A DNA stretch of 64,000 nt. It comes from CAYVTV01 sp964563105. GTDB lineage: Bacteria > Bacteroidota > Bacteroidia > Bacteroidales > GCA-2748055. Location of the stretch: contig CAZLXM010000006.1 in assembly GCA_964563105.1 (NCBI GenBank), positions 3,303 through 67,302 on the forward strand, read 5' to 3'. Within the stretch, counting starts at the first letter, position 1. Each line of letters begins with the position of its first letter. Made by a program: the position numbers and the translations under genes. Shown here in pieces: positions 26,587 through 36,085 of the stretch. A model generated the notes under the pieces. That model was given only the letters and a program-made list of their open reading frames with translations. It was not told the origin of the DNA and did not search any database.

Positions 26587-27222
26587 TTATTTAATATTAA
26601 TATAATGGTTATTACCAGCTTCTCCATATCCCGGGGGGATGGTTGATGCTTTCAAATCTTTTTTCCATTTAAAATAACCGATAACTGCCATTGTTGCATA
26701 GACAAAGAAAAGTATTACTGTTGGGTATAATCCTTTATAAATATACAACCCCATTGATACTCCGTCAATTATTATCCAAAATAACCAGTGTTCTATGATT
26801 TTTCCGGTCAGCATCCATGTTGCAACAATACCACCTGAGGTAGTAAAAGCATCCCAATATGGTAATGGTGAATCTGTAAAGCTACTCAATGCCCAGCCTA
26901 AAATCAATGTGATCACAAAAGTAAGAATTATCAGAATTGTAAGTAATCGTAACCCGGCCATTTTCACTGGCAGCCCGTCTTCCTTTATTTTTCCGTGCAC
27001 CCAGTTATACCATCCATAAATACTTATAAAAAAATAATATACCTGAAGCCCCATATCGGCATAAAATTTGGCTGTAAAAAAAACATATACATAAAATAAT
27101 GAAGATATTATTCCCAAAGGCCACAGCCAAATTATCTGACGTATTGAAAAATACAAGTATATCAGCCCTGTAATTGTTCCCAGGACTTCAATATAATTAT
27201 GCAAAAACCAGTCAATAATCAT
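26587..27222 (-). CDS. pnuC: Nicotinamide riboside transporter PnuC
   Basis: A 211-residue inner-membrane protein with about seven hydrophobic segments. The start IIDWFLHNYIEVLGTITGLIYLY, the segment FFISIYGWYNWVHG with its WxxW-type aromatic pair, and EHWLFWIIIDGVSMGLYIYKGLYPTVILFFVY are PnuC hallmarks. It carries nicotinamide riboside by facilitated diffusion, driven by the downstream kinase. I chose ATG at 27222, 8 bp after the S41 gene stop; a TTG at 27234 would overlap it. Co-transcribed with the NadR-like kinase. Confidence 0.93.
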   Translation of the reverse strand: MIIDWFLHNYIEVLGTITGLIYLYFSIRQIIWLWPLGIISSLFYVYVFFTAKFYADMGLQVYYFFISIYGWYNWVHGKIKEDGLPVKMAGLRLLTILIILTFVITLILGWALSSFTDSPLPYWDAFTTSGGIVATWMLTGKIIEHWLFWIIIDGVSMGLYIYKGLYPTVILFFVYATMAVIGYFKWKKDLKASTIPPGYGEAGNNHYINIK

Positions 27223-27230
27223 TAATCCTT

Positions 27231-28829
27231 TCAATCAGCGGAATATTCTGCCAGTTTAGCCATGTAGAGTCCAGAATCACTTACAATCTGAACAGCACGA
27301 TTAAATATTGGATCGGATTTGTTTAAAATCTGATAAAATTTTGAGGTATCCCAAAGATCTCTGGCTATATATGCTTTAATAAGAATTTCTATCATTTCGC
27401 GGCTTCTGGAAAAATCCTTTTCATTGTATTTAACATTCTCATTTTCCGCATAATTAATTAATTGCTTAAGCATTTCATCTGAAACTTTATAAACTTCATT
27501 AAATTTATTAAAATTCGGAAATGCAGATTTCAATTGATTGCGGTTATCATCAATGTACTTAAGAACGAACTGATTTAGGATACCCCGGCTTATGAGGTTT
27601 CTATAATATGTCGAATAATAAGAGGTATCTATAGGGACAAAATAATCGGGCATTATTCCCCCGCCACCAAAAACTATTCTGCTTTTATTAAGTGTCCGGT
27701 ATTGTAATGAGTCGGGAAATATTCCTGAATCCTCACCTGACAATTCGCCATTATTAAATCTGGAAATCACTTCTTTTGTGTATTCTTCATAGCCCTGATC
27801 ATAAGATTTTTGAATAAGCCTGCCTGTTGGTGTGTAATATTTAGCTACCGTAAGGCGTATCATTGATCCATCTGACAGCATAAATGGCTGTTGAACAAGT
27901 CCTTTTCCAAAAGATCTTCTTCCGACTATCACTGCCCTGTCCCAGTCCTGTAAAGCTCCTGCAACTATTTCACTGGCAGAGGCAGAACTTTCATCAATCA
28001 TCACTACCAGTCTTCCGGATTTCATTTCTCCTTTTCCTGTTGAAAGATAATTTCTCCTGGGGCTTTTTATACCTTCCGTGTATACAATCATTTTTTTTCC
28101 ATCTATATATTGGTCAGCCAAGTCTACTGCCACCTTAAGATATCCTCCCCCATTACCGCTAAGGTCAAGGACCAGATTTTGCATATTCATTCTTTTAAGC
28201 CTGTTTAAAGCGTCCATAAACTCATCCATTGTAGTGGCCGAGAATCTTGACAATTTAATATAACCAGTATTTTCATTGATCATATAGGTTGCATCAACGC
28301 TATATATAGGTATATTATCACGGGTAATTAAAAAATCTAATAATTCGTCGATGTTCTTCCTCAAGATAGAAACATTAACTTTTGTACCTTTCGGCCCTTT
28401 CAGTTTTTTCTGAACGTCCAGATTTGTAATACCGATACCCGCAACAATTTCACCATTAATTTTTATAATACGGTCTCCGGCCCTGATACCTACTTTTTCG
28501 GAAGGCCCGCCTGTAATTGGACTGACTATATAAATAGTGTCATTCATTAAATTAAAGCTTACTCCGATACCTTCAAAACTTCCATCCAGAGGTTCCTGCA
28601 TTGCTTTAACCTCTTCTTTTGACAGATAGGCTGAATGAGGATCTAATTGATGTAACATATCGAGAATTACCTTCTCGATAAAAGTATCTTCATTTATTGT
28701 ATCAACATAAAATCTGGAAATTTTATCAAAAACTTCACCAAATTTGAATATTTGTTCTCTACCCTGTGCAATGGAAATTGCATGTAAAATAAATAGTGCC
28801 AGCACCAAATTAATAACTCTCTTAAGCAT
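27231..28829 (-). CDS. S41 family C-terminal processing peptidase
   Basis: A 532-residue periplasmic protease. A signal peptide (residues 1-21, ending ISIAQG) is followed by an N-terminal helical part, a PDZ domain (GPSEKVGIRAGDRIIKINGE, near 95-150), and the S41 core: LVLDLSGNGGGYLKVAVDLAD, the nucleophile Ser in IDESSASASEIVAGAL (near 290) and the general-base Lys in GRRSFGKGLVQQP. It processes or degrades envelope proteins. Length is normal for Bacteroidota Ctp proteins. Upstream of pnuC and likely co-transcribed. Confidence 0.93.
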   Translation of the reverse strand: MLKRVINLVLALFILHAISIAQGREQIFKFGEVFDKISRFYVDTINEDTFIEKVILDMLHQLDPHSAYLSKEEVKAMQEPLDGSFEGIGVSFNLMNDTIYIVSPITGGPSEKVGIRAGDRIIKINGEIVAGIGITNLDVQKKLKGPKGTKVNVSILRKNIDELLDFLITRDNIPIYSVDATYMINENTGYIKLSRFSATTMDEFMDALNRLKRMNMQNLVLDLSGNGGGYLKVAVDLADQYIDGKKMIVYTEGIKSPRRNYLSTGKGEMKSGRLVVMIDESSASASEIVAGALQDWDRAVIVGRRSFGKGLVQQPFMLSDGSMIRLTVAKYYTPTGRLIQKSYDQGYEEYTKEVISRFNNGELSGEDSGIFPDSLQYRTLNKSRIVFGGGGIMPDYFVPIDTSYYSTYYRNLISRGILNQFVLKYIDDNRNQLKSAFPNFNKFNEVYKVSDEMLKQLINYAENENVKYNEKDFSRSREMIEILIKAYIARDLWDTSKFYQILNKSDPIFNRAVQIVSDSGLYMAKLAEYSAD

Positions 28830-28940
28830 TTTATTAATTATTTAATACAAAATATTGATTTTCAAAAGCTTGTTTTTTTATCTGAACAGTATTTGGTTAC
28901 CTGCCTTTAAAATCAGAATTCTGCATGTTTATGGTTAATA

Positions 28941-30470
28941 TTATTCCCATTCTATTGTTGCCGGAGGTTTTGAACTGATATCATAAACCACCCTGTTAAT
29001 TCCCTTTACTTTTTTAATTATTTCATTAGAGATATTTCCAAGAAACTCATAAGGCAAGCGGGTCCAATCAGCTGTCATTCCATCACTGGAACCAACAGCC
29101 CTCAGGGCCAATACATTTTCATAAGTACGTTGATCCCCCGTCATTCCAACTGATTGAACAGGTAATAAAATAGCTCCTGCCTGCCATACCATATTATATA
29201 ATCCATACTCTTTCAACGCAGTTATATAAATATCATCCGCCTCCTGTAAAATTTTGACTTTTTCAGGACTTACCTCCCCTAAAATTCTTATTGCCAAACC
29301 AGGACCCGGGAAAGGATGCCGGTTAAGGAGATCTGACGAAAGGCCTAAAGCTTTACCCACCCTTCTTACTTCATCTTTAAATAATAACTTTAATGGTTCA
29401 ACAACTTTTAATTTCATAATTTCAGGAAGGCCTCCTACATTATGATGTGATTTTATAGAAGCAGATAATCCATTAACTGATACCGATTCAATGACATCAG
29501 GGTAAATTGTGCCTTGGCCAAGCCATTTGACACCTTTTATTTTTCTGGCTTCTTCTTCAAAGACTTCAATGAAAGTACCACCGACAATTTTTCTTTTCAT
29601 TTCAGGCTCAATAATACCTTGCAGCCTGGTCATAAATCTTTTGGAAGCATCTACCCCTGTAACCTTTATGTTAGTTTTACCATAAATATCCAGGACCTTT
29701 TCATATTCATTTTTTCTGAGTAATCCATTATTCACAAATATACACGACAGATTGTTATTTATAGCCAGATTTAAAAGCATGGCAGCTACAGTTGAATCCA
29801 CGCCCCCTGAAAGCCCAAGGACCACTTTATCATTCGCCAGCATTTCTTTGAGTTCCTTAACAGTAGCTTCAATAAATATTTCAGGTGTCCAATTTTCTGA
29901 ACATCCGCATATATTAAAAAGAAAATTTTTAAATATCAATGGACCCTCTTGTGTATGAAATACTTCGGGATGAAATTGTAATCCAAAAATTTTTTCTTTG
30001 TCATTAGAGAATGCAGCTGTTTTTATATTATCCGTACTGCATAATATTTCAAATTCTCCGGGAAGGTTTGTTATAATGTCGGAATATGACATCCAAACCT
30101 GACTATCTATATTAATATTTTGAAAAAGCGGATGTTTATTATTAACCTGTTTTAGATGTGCTTTTCCGTATTCACGCTGAACAGAAGTAAGGATCCCTGC
30201 CCCTGCTGAATGGGCAAGGTATTGGGCCCCATATGCTATCCCCAGGACAGGAATATTTCCTTTCAAATGAGAGATTTCAGGTATAAGGGCGTTTTTGTCA
30301 TTAACTGAAAAAGAGCTTCCGGATAAAATCAGGCCTTTAACAGAATCATCTGATTCTGGTATATTATTATAAGGGTATATTTCGCAATATACATTTAATT
30401 CACGTATTCTCCTGGCTATAAGCTGAGTATATTGTGATCCGAAATCAAGAATAATAATACGTTCTTTCAC
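28941..30470 (-). CDS. guaA: GMP synthase with altered glutaminase active site
   Basis: A 509-residue protein converting XMP to GMP. The N-terminal class I amidotransferase domain (1-190) has FGLQFHPEV with His and Glu of the triad, but the nucleophile elbow, normally GICYG, reads LGIAYGAQ: codon 79 (30234-30236) is GCA, Ala. The ATP-pyrophosphatase domain is intact (LSGGVDSTVAAMLL near 220), as is the C-terminal dimerisation domain ending ISSKPPATIEWE. If the residue is truly Ala, glutamine hydrolysis should fail and the enzyme would need free ammonia. The start is a GTG at 30470; a TATTTTTG box (30502-30495, minus strand) lies just upstream. Confidence 0.93.
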   Translation of the reverse strand: MKERIIILDFGSQYTQLIARRIRELNVYCEIYPYNNIPESDDSVKGLILSGSSFSVNDKNALIPEISHLKGNIPVLGIAYGAQYLAHSAGAGILTSVQREYGKAHLKQVNNKHPLFQNINIDSQVWMSYSDIITNLPGEFEILCSTDNIKTAAFSNDKEKIFGLQFHPEVFHTQEGPLIFKNFLFNICGCSENWTPEIFIEATVKELKEMLANDKVVLGLSGGVDSTVAAMLLNLAINNNLSCIFVNNGLLRKNEYEKVLDIYGKTNIKVTGVDASKRFMTRLQGIIEPEMKRKIVGGTFIEVFEEEARKIKGVKWLGQGTIYPDVIESVSVNGLSASIKSHHNVGGLPEIMKLKVVEPLKLLFKDEVRRVGKALGLSSDLLNRHPFPGPGLAIRILGEVSPEKVKILQEADDIYITALKEYGLYNMVWQAGAILLPVQSVGMTGDQRTYENVLALRAVGSSDGMTADWTRLPYEFLGNISNEIIKKVKGINRVVYDISSKPPATIEWE

Positions 30471-30494
30471 AGTTGAAGATGATTTAAATTATTA

Positions 30495-30502
30495 CAAAAA
30501 TA
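30495..30502 (-). promoter_or_regulatory. Probable -7 box for guaA
   Basis: The minus strand reads TATTTTTG, an exact TAnnTTTG match, 24 nt before the GTG start. A TTG lies 23 bases further upstream (30528-30526), a little beyond the 20 seen at the rnk and rpsA promoters. Confidence 0.45.
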
Positions 30503-30573
30503 GTACTTAAATATTGAGTTCACTTCAATATTTATTATAAATAGAATTAACTATTATTATTTAATTTTCTGTT

Positions 30574-31503
30574 TTATTCAATTCTTTTCCGTTCTATGGA
30601 GAAAACATCGCCATCATTAACCCCTGTGGTGTTGGGAAATACTTTTTTTGCCTGTTCAATAATTATGTTCAAATCTTTGTATCTGGATGAGAAATGTCCT
30701 ATAATCAGCTTTTTCACTTCAGCCATAGCAGCTATTTTGGCTGCCTGAACATTTGTTGAATGCTTCGTTTCAATTGCAAGGTCTTCATCATCGTCTGAAA
30801 ATGTTGCTTCATGATAGAGAAGGTCCACACCCTTTATATACTTTATTATTTCGGGAAAAAAAGCAGTATCAGAGCAGAACGCATATGTCCTTGGTTCCCA
30901 GGGAGGATAAGTCAGTAAATTATTTGGGAGAAAAGTACCATCTTCCAGGTTAATATCCATTCCCCTTTTTATTTTGCCAATTTGTTCAATTCCTAAGTTA
31001 TATTGTTCAACGACTTCTTTTTTTATGTTAAGTAAGGGGGGGAGTTCCCGAAAAAGGAAACCTGTTGAATTTCCCCGGTGCTTCAAAGGGAAACTAATTA
31101 CTTCTACAGCTTTATCAGAATAAATTATTTCAGGACTATCAGGCTCAAGTTTATAAATTACAATTTTATAATTCAGATCTTTACCAAAATTTTTTTTATA
31201 GAATTCTATTAAATTATAAATATCTTTATGAGCGTAAATAGTAAATGCTTTTTTTCTTCCTAATAACTGAAATGTAGAAAGCAGGCCGAATAAACCAAAA
31301 ACATGATCTCCGTGCAGATGACTAATAAAAAGTCTGTCAATTTTTCCCAGCCGGCATTTATATTTTCTAAGTTGCATCTGCGTGCCTTCACCGCAATCTA
31401 TTAAAAAAAACCGCTCCTGAACATTTAGTAGTTGAGCGGTTGGAAATCGTCCAGACACAGGTAAAGCGGAGCTGCTGCCCAGAATTGTAAGTGAAAACTG
31501 CAC
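30574..31503 (-). CDS. rnz: Ribonuclease Z
   Basis: A 309-residue metallo-beta-lactamase-fold endonuclease that matures tRNA 3' ends. The zinc motif is LFISHLHGDHVFGLFG (near residue 60), further ligands are in CSDTAFFPEII and GHFSSRY, and the catalytic KHSTN box is present (ETKHSTNVQAA). Length is standard for the short form. The start is a GTG at 31503, since VQFSLTILGSSSALP is the expected N-terminus. It lies 19 bp after the STAS gene, in a unit with rpsA. Confidence 0.95.
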   Translation of the reverse strand: MQFSLTILGSSSALPVSGRFPTAQLLNVQERFFLIDCGEGTQMQLRKYKCRLGKIDRLFISHLHGDHVFGLFGLLSTFQLLGRKKAFTIYAHKDIYNLIEFYKKNFGKDLNYKIVIYKLEPDSPEIIYSDKAVEVISFPLKHRGNSTGFLFRELPPLLNIKKEVVEQYNLGIEQIGKIKRGMDINLEDGTFLPNNLLTYPPWEPRTYAFCSDTAFFPEIIKYIKGVDLLYHEATFSDDDEDLAIETKHSTNVQAAKIAAMAEVKKLIIGHFSSRYKDLNIIIEQAKKVFPNTTGVNDGDVFSIERKRIE

Positions 31504-31522
31504 GAGAGGGCCCTTTGATAAA

Positions 31523-31870
31523 TCAATCTGTATCTTTTATCATTTTAACAGCTTCATCCACAGTTGAAGTAATGTTTAATACAGAGTCAAGTTGAGAAAT
31601 AGTAATGAGTCTTTCTACAGTTTCGTTCAATCCGGTAAGTACAAACATACCATTTCCGTTTTTACAAAGTCTGTTTGCCACTAATATTGCACTCAGGCCT
31701 GATGAATCACAATAGCGGCAATTACTCAGGTCAAGAATTATATTTTTCTCACCATTACCGGATATCAACACAAGTTCCGATTTCAATGTCGGAGCAATAT
31801 GGGTATCTAATTTCTCCTCCAATACTTTTATTAAAGTATGGTTTTCAAATTTTTCGATTTTGAATTCCAT
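31523..31870 (-). CDS. STAS domain anti-sigma factor antagonist-like protein
   Basis: A 115-residue single STAS domain: IILDLSNCRYCDSSGLSAILVANRL holds the phosphorylatable Ser of the DSSGL loop. It is the type widely found in Bacteroidota between rpsA and rnz or near housekeeping genes. It starts 27 bp after rpsA and would be transcribed with it. It could be the partner of a GHKL kinase such as the SiaB-like protein at 25149, but no direct evidence ties them. Confidence 0.9.
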   Translation of the reverse strand: MEFKIEKFENHTLIKVLEEKLDTHIAPTLKSELVLISGNGEKNIILDLSNCRYCDSSGLSAILVANRLCKNGNGMFVLTGLNETVERLITISQLDSVLNITSTVDEAVKMIKDTD

Positions 31871-31897
31871 TTCCGAAAATTTTAAGACATGCTCAAG

Positions 31898-34174
31898 TTA
31901 GTCAATTTCTTCCTTATCTGTAGTATTTTTTTTCTGTTTATTTTCAAGTTCTGTTTTAAGTGATGCTAAATCAGTGATATCACCCAAAGTTGTTTTTTCC
32001 AAACTGGCACGTATCTTCTTCTGGGTCTTTTTTGTAGTAGCTTCAATATTTTTCTTTTCATTCTCAGCTTCAGCTTTTTTATCTGCTTCAAATACTCTGG
32101 TGTGTGAAACTACAATTTTTTTAGCAGATTTAGAAAACTCCAATACCTTGAATGGTAATTTTTCATCTAATTGCGCAACAGAACCATCTTCTTTAATGAG
32201 GTTTTTTTGAGTAACAAATCCCTCCACTCCATAAGGCAGGGCGACAATAGCGCCTTTATCAACTATTTCAGTAATAGTTCCTTCATGAACGGAATTTAAT
32301 TCAAAAATTGTTTCAAATACATCCCATGGGTTTTCTTCGAGATGTTTATGTCCTAAACTTAATCTTCTGTTTTCTTTATCTATTTCGAGAACAACAACGT
32401 CAATATCTGCATTAATTGCAGTAAATTCAGACGGGTGCTTTATCTTTTTTGTCCATGAAAGATCTGAGATATGAATCAGCCCGTCTACTCCTTCTTCAAT
32501 TTCGACAAATACACCAAAATTTGTAAAATTACGAACTTTTGCAGTATGCCTTGATCCAACAGGATATCTTTCATCAATAGCCCCCCATGGATCGGGTTTA
32601 AGCTGCTTCATCCCAAGAGACATTTTTCTTTCTTCATGATCAAGGGTTAAAATAACAGCTTCAACTTCGTCACCAACATTAAGAAAATCCTGTGCACTCC
32701 TTAAATGTTGTGACCAGGACATTTCAGATACATGAATAAGTCCTTCAACGCCTGGTGCAATTTCTATAAATGCACCATAATCAGCTAAAACTACTACTTT
32801 GCCTTTTACCTTATCGCCAACTTTCAGGTTAGGATCAAGGGAATCCCACGGATGAGCAGTAAGTTGTTTCAATCCTAATGCAATCCGTCTTTTTTCGTCA
32901 TCAAAATCAAGAATAACTACATTTATTTTCTGATCAAGCTGAACAATTTCTTCCGGATGATTTACTCTTCCCCATGAAAGGTCTGTAATATGAATCAAAC
33001 CATCAACTCCGCCAAGATCAATAAATACACCATAAGAAGTTATATTTTTAACCGTACCTTCAAGAATTTGGCCATTCTCCAGTTTTGCAATGATCTCTTT
33101 CTTTTGAAGTTCAAGTTCTTCTTCGATAAGTGCTTTATGAGAAACAACAACGTTTTTGAATTCATGGTTAATCTTAACAACTTTAAATTCCATTGTTTTA
33201 CCCACATAGGCATCATAATCACGAATTGGTTTCACATCAATCTGAGAACCAGGTAAAAATGCCTCAATACCAAAGACATCTACAATCATACCGCCTTTAG
33301 TCCTGCATTTAATATAACCTTTAATTATCTCATCCTTTTCAAAAGACTCATTAACTCTGTCCCATGAACGTAAGGCCCTGGCTTTTTTATGTGAAAGTAA
33401 AAGTTGACCCTGCTTATTTTCCTTACTTTCTACATAAACTTCAACAGTATCACCAACTTTCAACTCCGGATTATATCGGAATTCATTTAAACTCACAACA
33501 CCTTCAGATTTATAACCGATGTTAATAACAACTTCACGTTTGTTCATCGAAATTACCGTCCCGTCAACAACTTCATTTTCAGCAACTGTTGATAAAGTTA
33601 AATCATATAAATTTTCATATTTAGATTTCTCTTCAGGATTGTAAGGATTATATTCGTCACTATAAGAATCCCAATCAAAATCAGATATACCTGTATCTGC
33701 AGATTCATTAATTACAGATTCCGGAAAAGTCTTCTCTTCAGGCATATTTTCTTTTATTCCTTCACTTTCTTCTGATCCGGCTACTGATTCTTCTATGGTT
33801 GTTGTTGCCCCCTCATCAGAAGCGGTTACTGCCTCTTCCTGAACCTGTATTGTTTCTTGAGAGCTTGTAACATTTTCTCCGGAAGATGAAAGAACTTCAT
33901 CAGTTTCAGCTAATTCTTCAGGACCTGAAGTAAAATCTGCTGATTCATTTAGAGGTTCATTTGATGTAGAAGTAGTTTCTTCTTCCGGGAAATTATTCTC
34001 AGTTTCAGAACTATTTTCAATAGAAGAGGATTTTTCATTTTCTAATCCCGAATCATCATCCTCCTCCGCACTTGCTCCAAAATCCTCTGTATCAATATTT
34101 TGTGTTTCTTCGTTTATTTTATCACTCATATTTTCAGAGTTTTCCAATAAAACATTTTTTTCTTGATTTGTCAT
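31898..34174 (-). CDS. rpsA: 30S ribosomal protein S1 with long acidic N-terminal extension
   Basis: A 758-residue protein. Residues 1 to about 195 are a low-complexity extension rich in Glu, Ser and Thr. Six S1 RNA-binding domains follow, beginning at EVVDGTVISMNKREVV, IKGYIKCRTKGGMIVD, LEGTVKNITSYGVFID, VKGKVVVLADYGAFIE, HTAKVRNFTNFGVFVE and HEGTITEIVDKGAIVA. Domains 3-5 carry the GLIHISDLSW-type strand. A charged C-terminal tail completes it. S1 brings mRNA to the 30S subunit, important where, as here, few genes have a Shine-Dalgarno. ATG at 34174 under a perfect promoter (34227-34258). Head of the rpsA-STAS-rnz unit. Confidence 0.95.
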   Translation of the reverse strand: MTNQEKNVLLENSENMSDKINEETQNIDTEDFGASAEEDDDSGLENEKSSSIENSSETENNFPEEETTSTSNEPLNESADFTSGPEELAETDEVLSSSGENVTSSQETIQVQEEAVTASDEGATTTIEESVAGSEESEGIKENMPEEKTFPESVINESADTGISDFDWDSYSDEYNPYNPEEKSKYENLYDLTLSTVAENEVVDGTVISMNKREVVINIGYKSEGVVSLNEFRYNPELKVGDTVEVYVESKENKQGQLLLSHKKARALRSWDRVNESFEKDEIIKGYIKCRTKGGMIVDVFGIEAFLPGSQIDVKPIRDYDAYVGKTMEFKVVKINHEFKNVVVSHKALIEEELELQKKEIIAKLENGQILEGTVKNITSYGVFIDLGGVDGLIHITDLSWGRVNHPEEIVQLDQKINVVILDFDDEKRRIALGLKQLTAHPWDSLDPNLKVGDKVKGKVVVLADYGAFIEIAPGVEGLIHVSEMSWSQHLRSAQDFLNVGDEVEAVILTLDHEERKMSLGMKQLKPDPWGAIDERYPVGSRHTAKVRNFTNFGVFVEIEEGVDGLIHISDLSWTKKIKHPSEFTAINADIDVVVLEIDKENRRLSLGHKHLEENPWDVFETIFELNSVHEGTITEIVDKGAIVALPYGVEGFVTQKNLIKEDGSVAQLDEKLPFKVLEFSKSAKKIVVSHTRVFEADKKAEAENEKKNIEATTKKTQKKIRASLEKTTLGDITDLASLKTELENKQKKNTTDKEEID

Positions 34175-34226
34175 GTAATTAAAAATTAAATTATTAAGTT
34201 AGACATTATGTATAAAATAAGGGATG

Positions 34227-34258
34227 CAAAAATAAGATATTTTATCAACTCTAGCAAA
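34227..34258 (-). promoter_or_regulatory. rpsA promoter
   Basis: Minus strand TTTG (34258-34255), 20 nt, TATTTTTG (34234-34227): exact fit to TTTG-N20-TAnnTTTG, the same spacing as at the rnk-like gene. Predicted leader about 45 nt. Confidence 0.65.
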
Positions 34259-34371
34259 GTTTTACTAATTTAATCGACAAGTTCATTAAAACATAATTAC
34301 AAGATCAATTAAAAGTGTTTTATTTTCTTTGTAAGTCTTATCCGGGGTTGTTTTCTTTCCTTTTATCCAAG

Positions 34372-34400
34372 TTGTGATTATTTACAATTGATTATCTTTG
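34372..34400 (+). promoter_or_regulatory. rmlA promoter
   Basis: TTG (34372-34374), 18 nt, TATCTTTG (34393-34400). The -7 box is perfect and the spacing slightly short. It lies about 100 bases before the ATG at 34500. Confidence 0.55.
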
Positions 34401-34499
34401 GGGGAGGAAATCAGTAATTTTTTAATCTGCTGAGATACATAATTCAAAAATTATTTGGAATTATTAGATATTTTTTAATTAACTATAAATTTTTAATAT

Positions 34500-35390
34500 A
34501 TGAAAGGGATAATTCTTGCCGGAGGCTCGGGTACAAGGCTTTTTCCTATTACCAAAACAATTTCCAAACAAATCATTCCCGTTTATGACAAACCTATGAT
34601 TTACTATCCATTATCTGTGCTTATGCTGGCAGGTATAAAGGATATTTTGATAATATCCACGCCCGAACATCTTGATTTATATAAAGATCTTTTAGGTGAT
34701 GGTTCACAAATAGGATTGAATTTAAATTATGCCATTCAACCTTCACCTGATGGTCTGGCACAGGCATTTATAATCGGGGAAGAATTTATAGGAGATCAGC
34801 CGGTATGTCTGATCCTTGGTGACAATATATTTTATGGACATGGTTTTGGCAAGACCCTGCTGGAAACTTCAAAACTGGAAAAAGGAGCTGTAGTATTTGG
34901 ATATTATGTTCATGATCCGGAACGATATGGAGTAGTAGAATTTGATCCGGACGGGCAGGTTAAAAGTCTTGAAGAAAAGCCTCAGTATCCTAAATCAAAC
35001 TATGCTGTAACCGGTTTATATTTTTATGACAATACTGTTGTTAAAAAAGCAAAAAGTCTTAAACCTTCTGCAAGAGGAGAATTAGAAATTACAGATTTGA
35101 ATAAATTATATCTGAATGAGAATGCCTTAAGTGTTATATTACTTGGCAGGGGGATGGCCTGGCTTGACACAGGGACCCAGGAAAGTTTGCTGCAGGCTTC
35201 TCTTTATATTCATACTATTGAAAAAAGGCAGGGCCTAAAAATCTCATGTATTGAAGAAATTGCATATAAAAGAGGATTAATAAATAAAGAACAATTAATA
35301 TTCCTTGCAAAACAGCATGGGAAGAGCCAGTATGGTGAATATTTGGATAAAATTGCCAATGAAAAAATATTTACATTTAATTATAAATAA
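34500..35390 (+). CDS. rmlA: Glucose-1-phosphate thymidylyltransferase
   Basis: A 296-residue nucleotidyltransferase making dTDP-glucose from glucose-1-phosphate and dTTP, the first step to dTDP-L-rhamnose. The N-terminus KGIILAGGSGTRLFPIT is the nucleotide-binding loop; DNIFYGHGF, GVVEFDPDG and EEKPQYPKSNYAVTGLYFYD are characteristic, as is GTQESLLQAS near the end. Full length. It is followed 4 bp later by rmlC. It feeds cell-surface polysaccharide synthesis. Confidence 0.96.
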   Translation: MKGIILAGGSGTRLFPITKTISKQIIPVYDKPMIYYPLSVLMLAGIKDILIISTPEHLDLYKDLLGDGSQIGLNLNYAIQPSPDGLAQAFIIGEEFIGDQPVCLILGDNIFYGHGFGKTLLETSKLEKGAVVFGYYVHDPERYGVVEFDPDGQVKSLEEKPQYPKSNYAVTGLYFYDNTVVKKAKSLKPSARGELEITDLNKLYLNENALSVILLGRGMAWLDTGTQESLLQASLYIHTIEKRQGLKISCIEEIAYKRGLINKEQLIFLAKQHGKSQYGEYLDKIANEKIFTFNYK

Positions 35391-35394
35391 ATTT

Positions 35395-35949
35395 ATGAAA
35401 GTATCTGAAACCAGTATAGAAGGTTTGCTTATCATAGAGCCTAAAATATTCAATGATCAACGTGGTCATTTTTTTGAAAGTTATAATCAACGGAATTTCT
35501 ATGGTCAGGGTATCAATATAACATTTGTGCAGGATAATCAATCAAAATCTGATTATGGCGTTATAAGAGGATTACATTATCAACTTGCACCTTATGACCA
35601 AACCAAGCTTGTTCGTGTACTTGTTGGTGAGATAAATGATATTGCTGTAGATCTCCGCCCTGAATCACCTACTTTTGGAAAATGGTTTGGAATAAAACTT
35701 TCTTCAGGGAATAACAAACAGTTATTGATCCCCGGAGGATTCGCACATGGCTTTTCAGTGCTTAGTGATTATGCGGTTGTTCTATATAAATGTGATAAAT
35801 TTTATAATCCGGATTTTGAAGGAGGTATTATATATAATGATCAAATACTAAATATTGACTGGAAAATTCCTGAAGAGGAAATAATTGTTTCAGCAAAAGA
35901 TGCCTTGCTTCCTCCATTTGAAATTGTGAAAAAAAAATTAATTTCGTAA
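35395..35949 (+). CDS. rmlC: dTDP-4-dehydrorhamnose 3,5-epimerase
   Basis: A 184-residue cupin-fold epimerase, third step of dTDP-rhamnose synthesis. VIRGLHYQ carries the catalytic His, KLVRVLVGEINDIAVDLR the central strands, and IPGGFAHGFSVLSD the substrate-binding turn; the Tyr of LYKCDKFYNPDFEGG is in place. I start it at ATG 35395, which gives the conserved N-terminus KVSETSIEGLLIIEPKIF; an upstream-extended reading would overlap rmlA by 86 bases and adds only unrelated sequence. Co-transcribed with rmlA. Confidence 0.95.
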   Translation: MKVSETSIEGLLIIEPKIFNDQRGHFFESYNQRNFYGQGINITFVQDNQSKSDYGVIRGLHYQLAPYDQTKLVRVLVGEINDIAVDLRPESPTFGKWFGIKLSSGNNKQLLIPGGFAHGFSVLSDYAVVLYKCDKFYNPDFEGGIIYNDQILNIDWKIPEEEIIVSAKDALLPPFEIVKKKLIS

Positions 35950-36085
35950 AATCATAAACGGGCCAGTATAAAAAACAGGTAATTGGGGCTTAACTGGTTA
36001 ATTTGATACTTATTTTATTATTATGATATTCTTTCGTTAACAAAATAATTTTTTAGTCCTTTAATTTTTATTTTAGGTTTATAAA

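Larger units (their letters stand above)
34175..34499. other. Divergent promoter region rpsA / rmlA
   Basis: These 325 bases contain no ORF. They hold the rpsA promoter (34227-34258, minus) and the rmlA promoter (34372-34400, plus). The rmlA leader is long, about 90 bases, and AT-rich, without an obvious hairpin. Confidence 0.6.

Noticed and set aside
35305..35394. Upstream extension of rmlC into rmlA
   Set aside because: The extension only reads rmlA in another frame; the ATG at 35395 gives the normal RmlC N-terminus.
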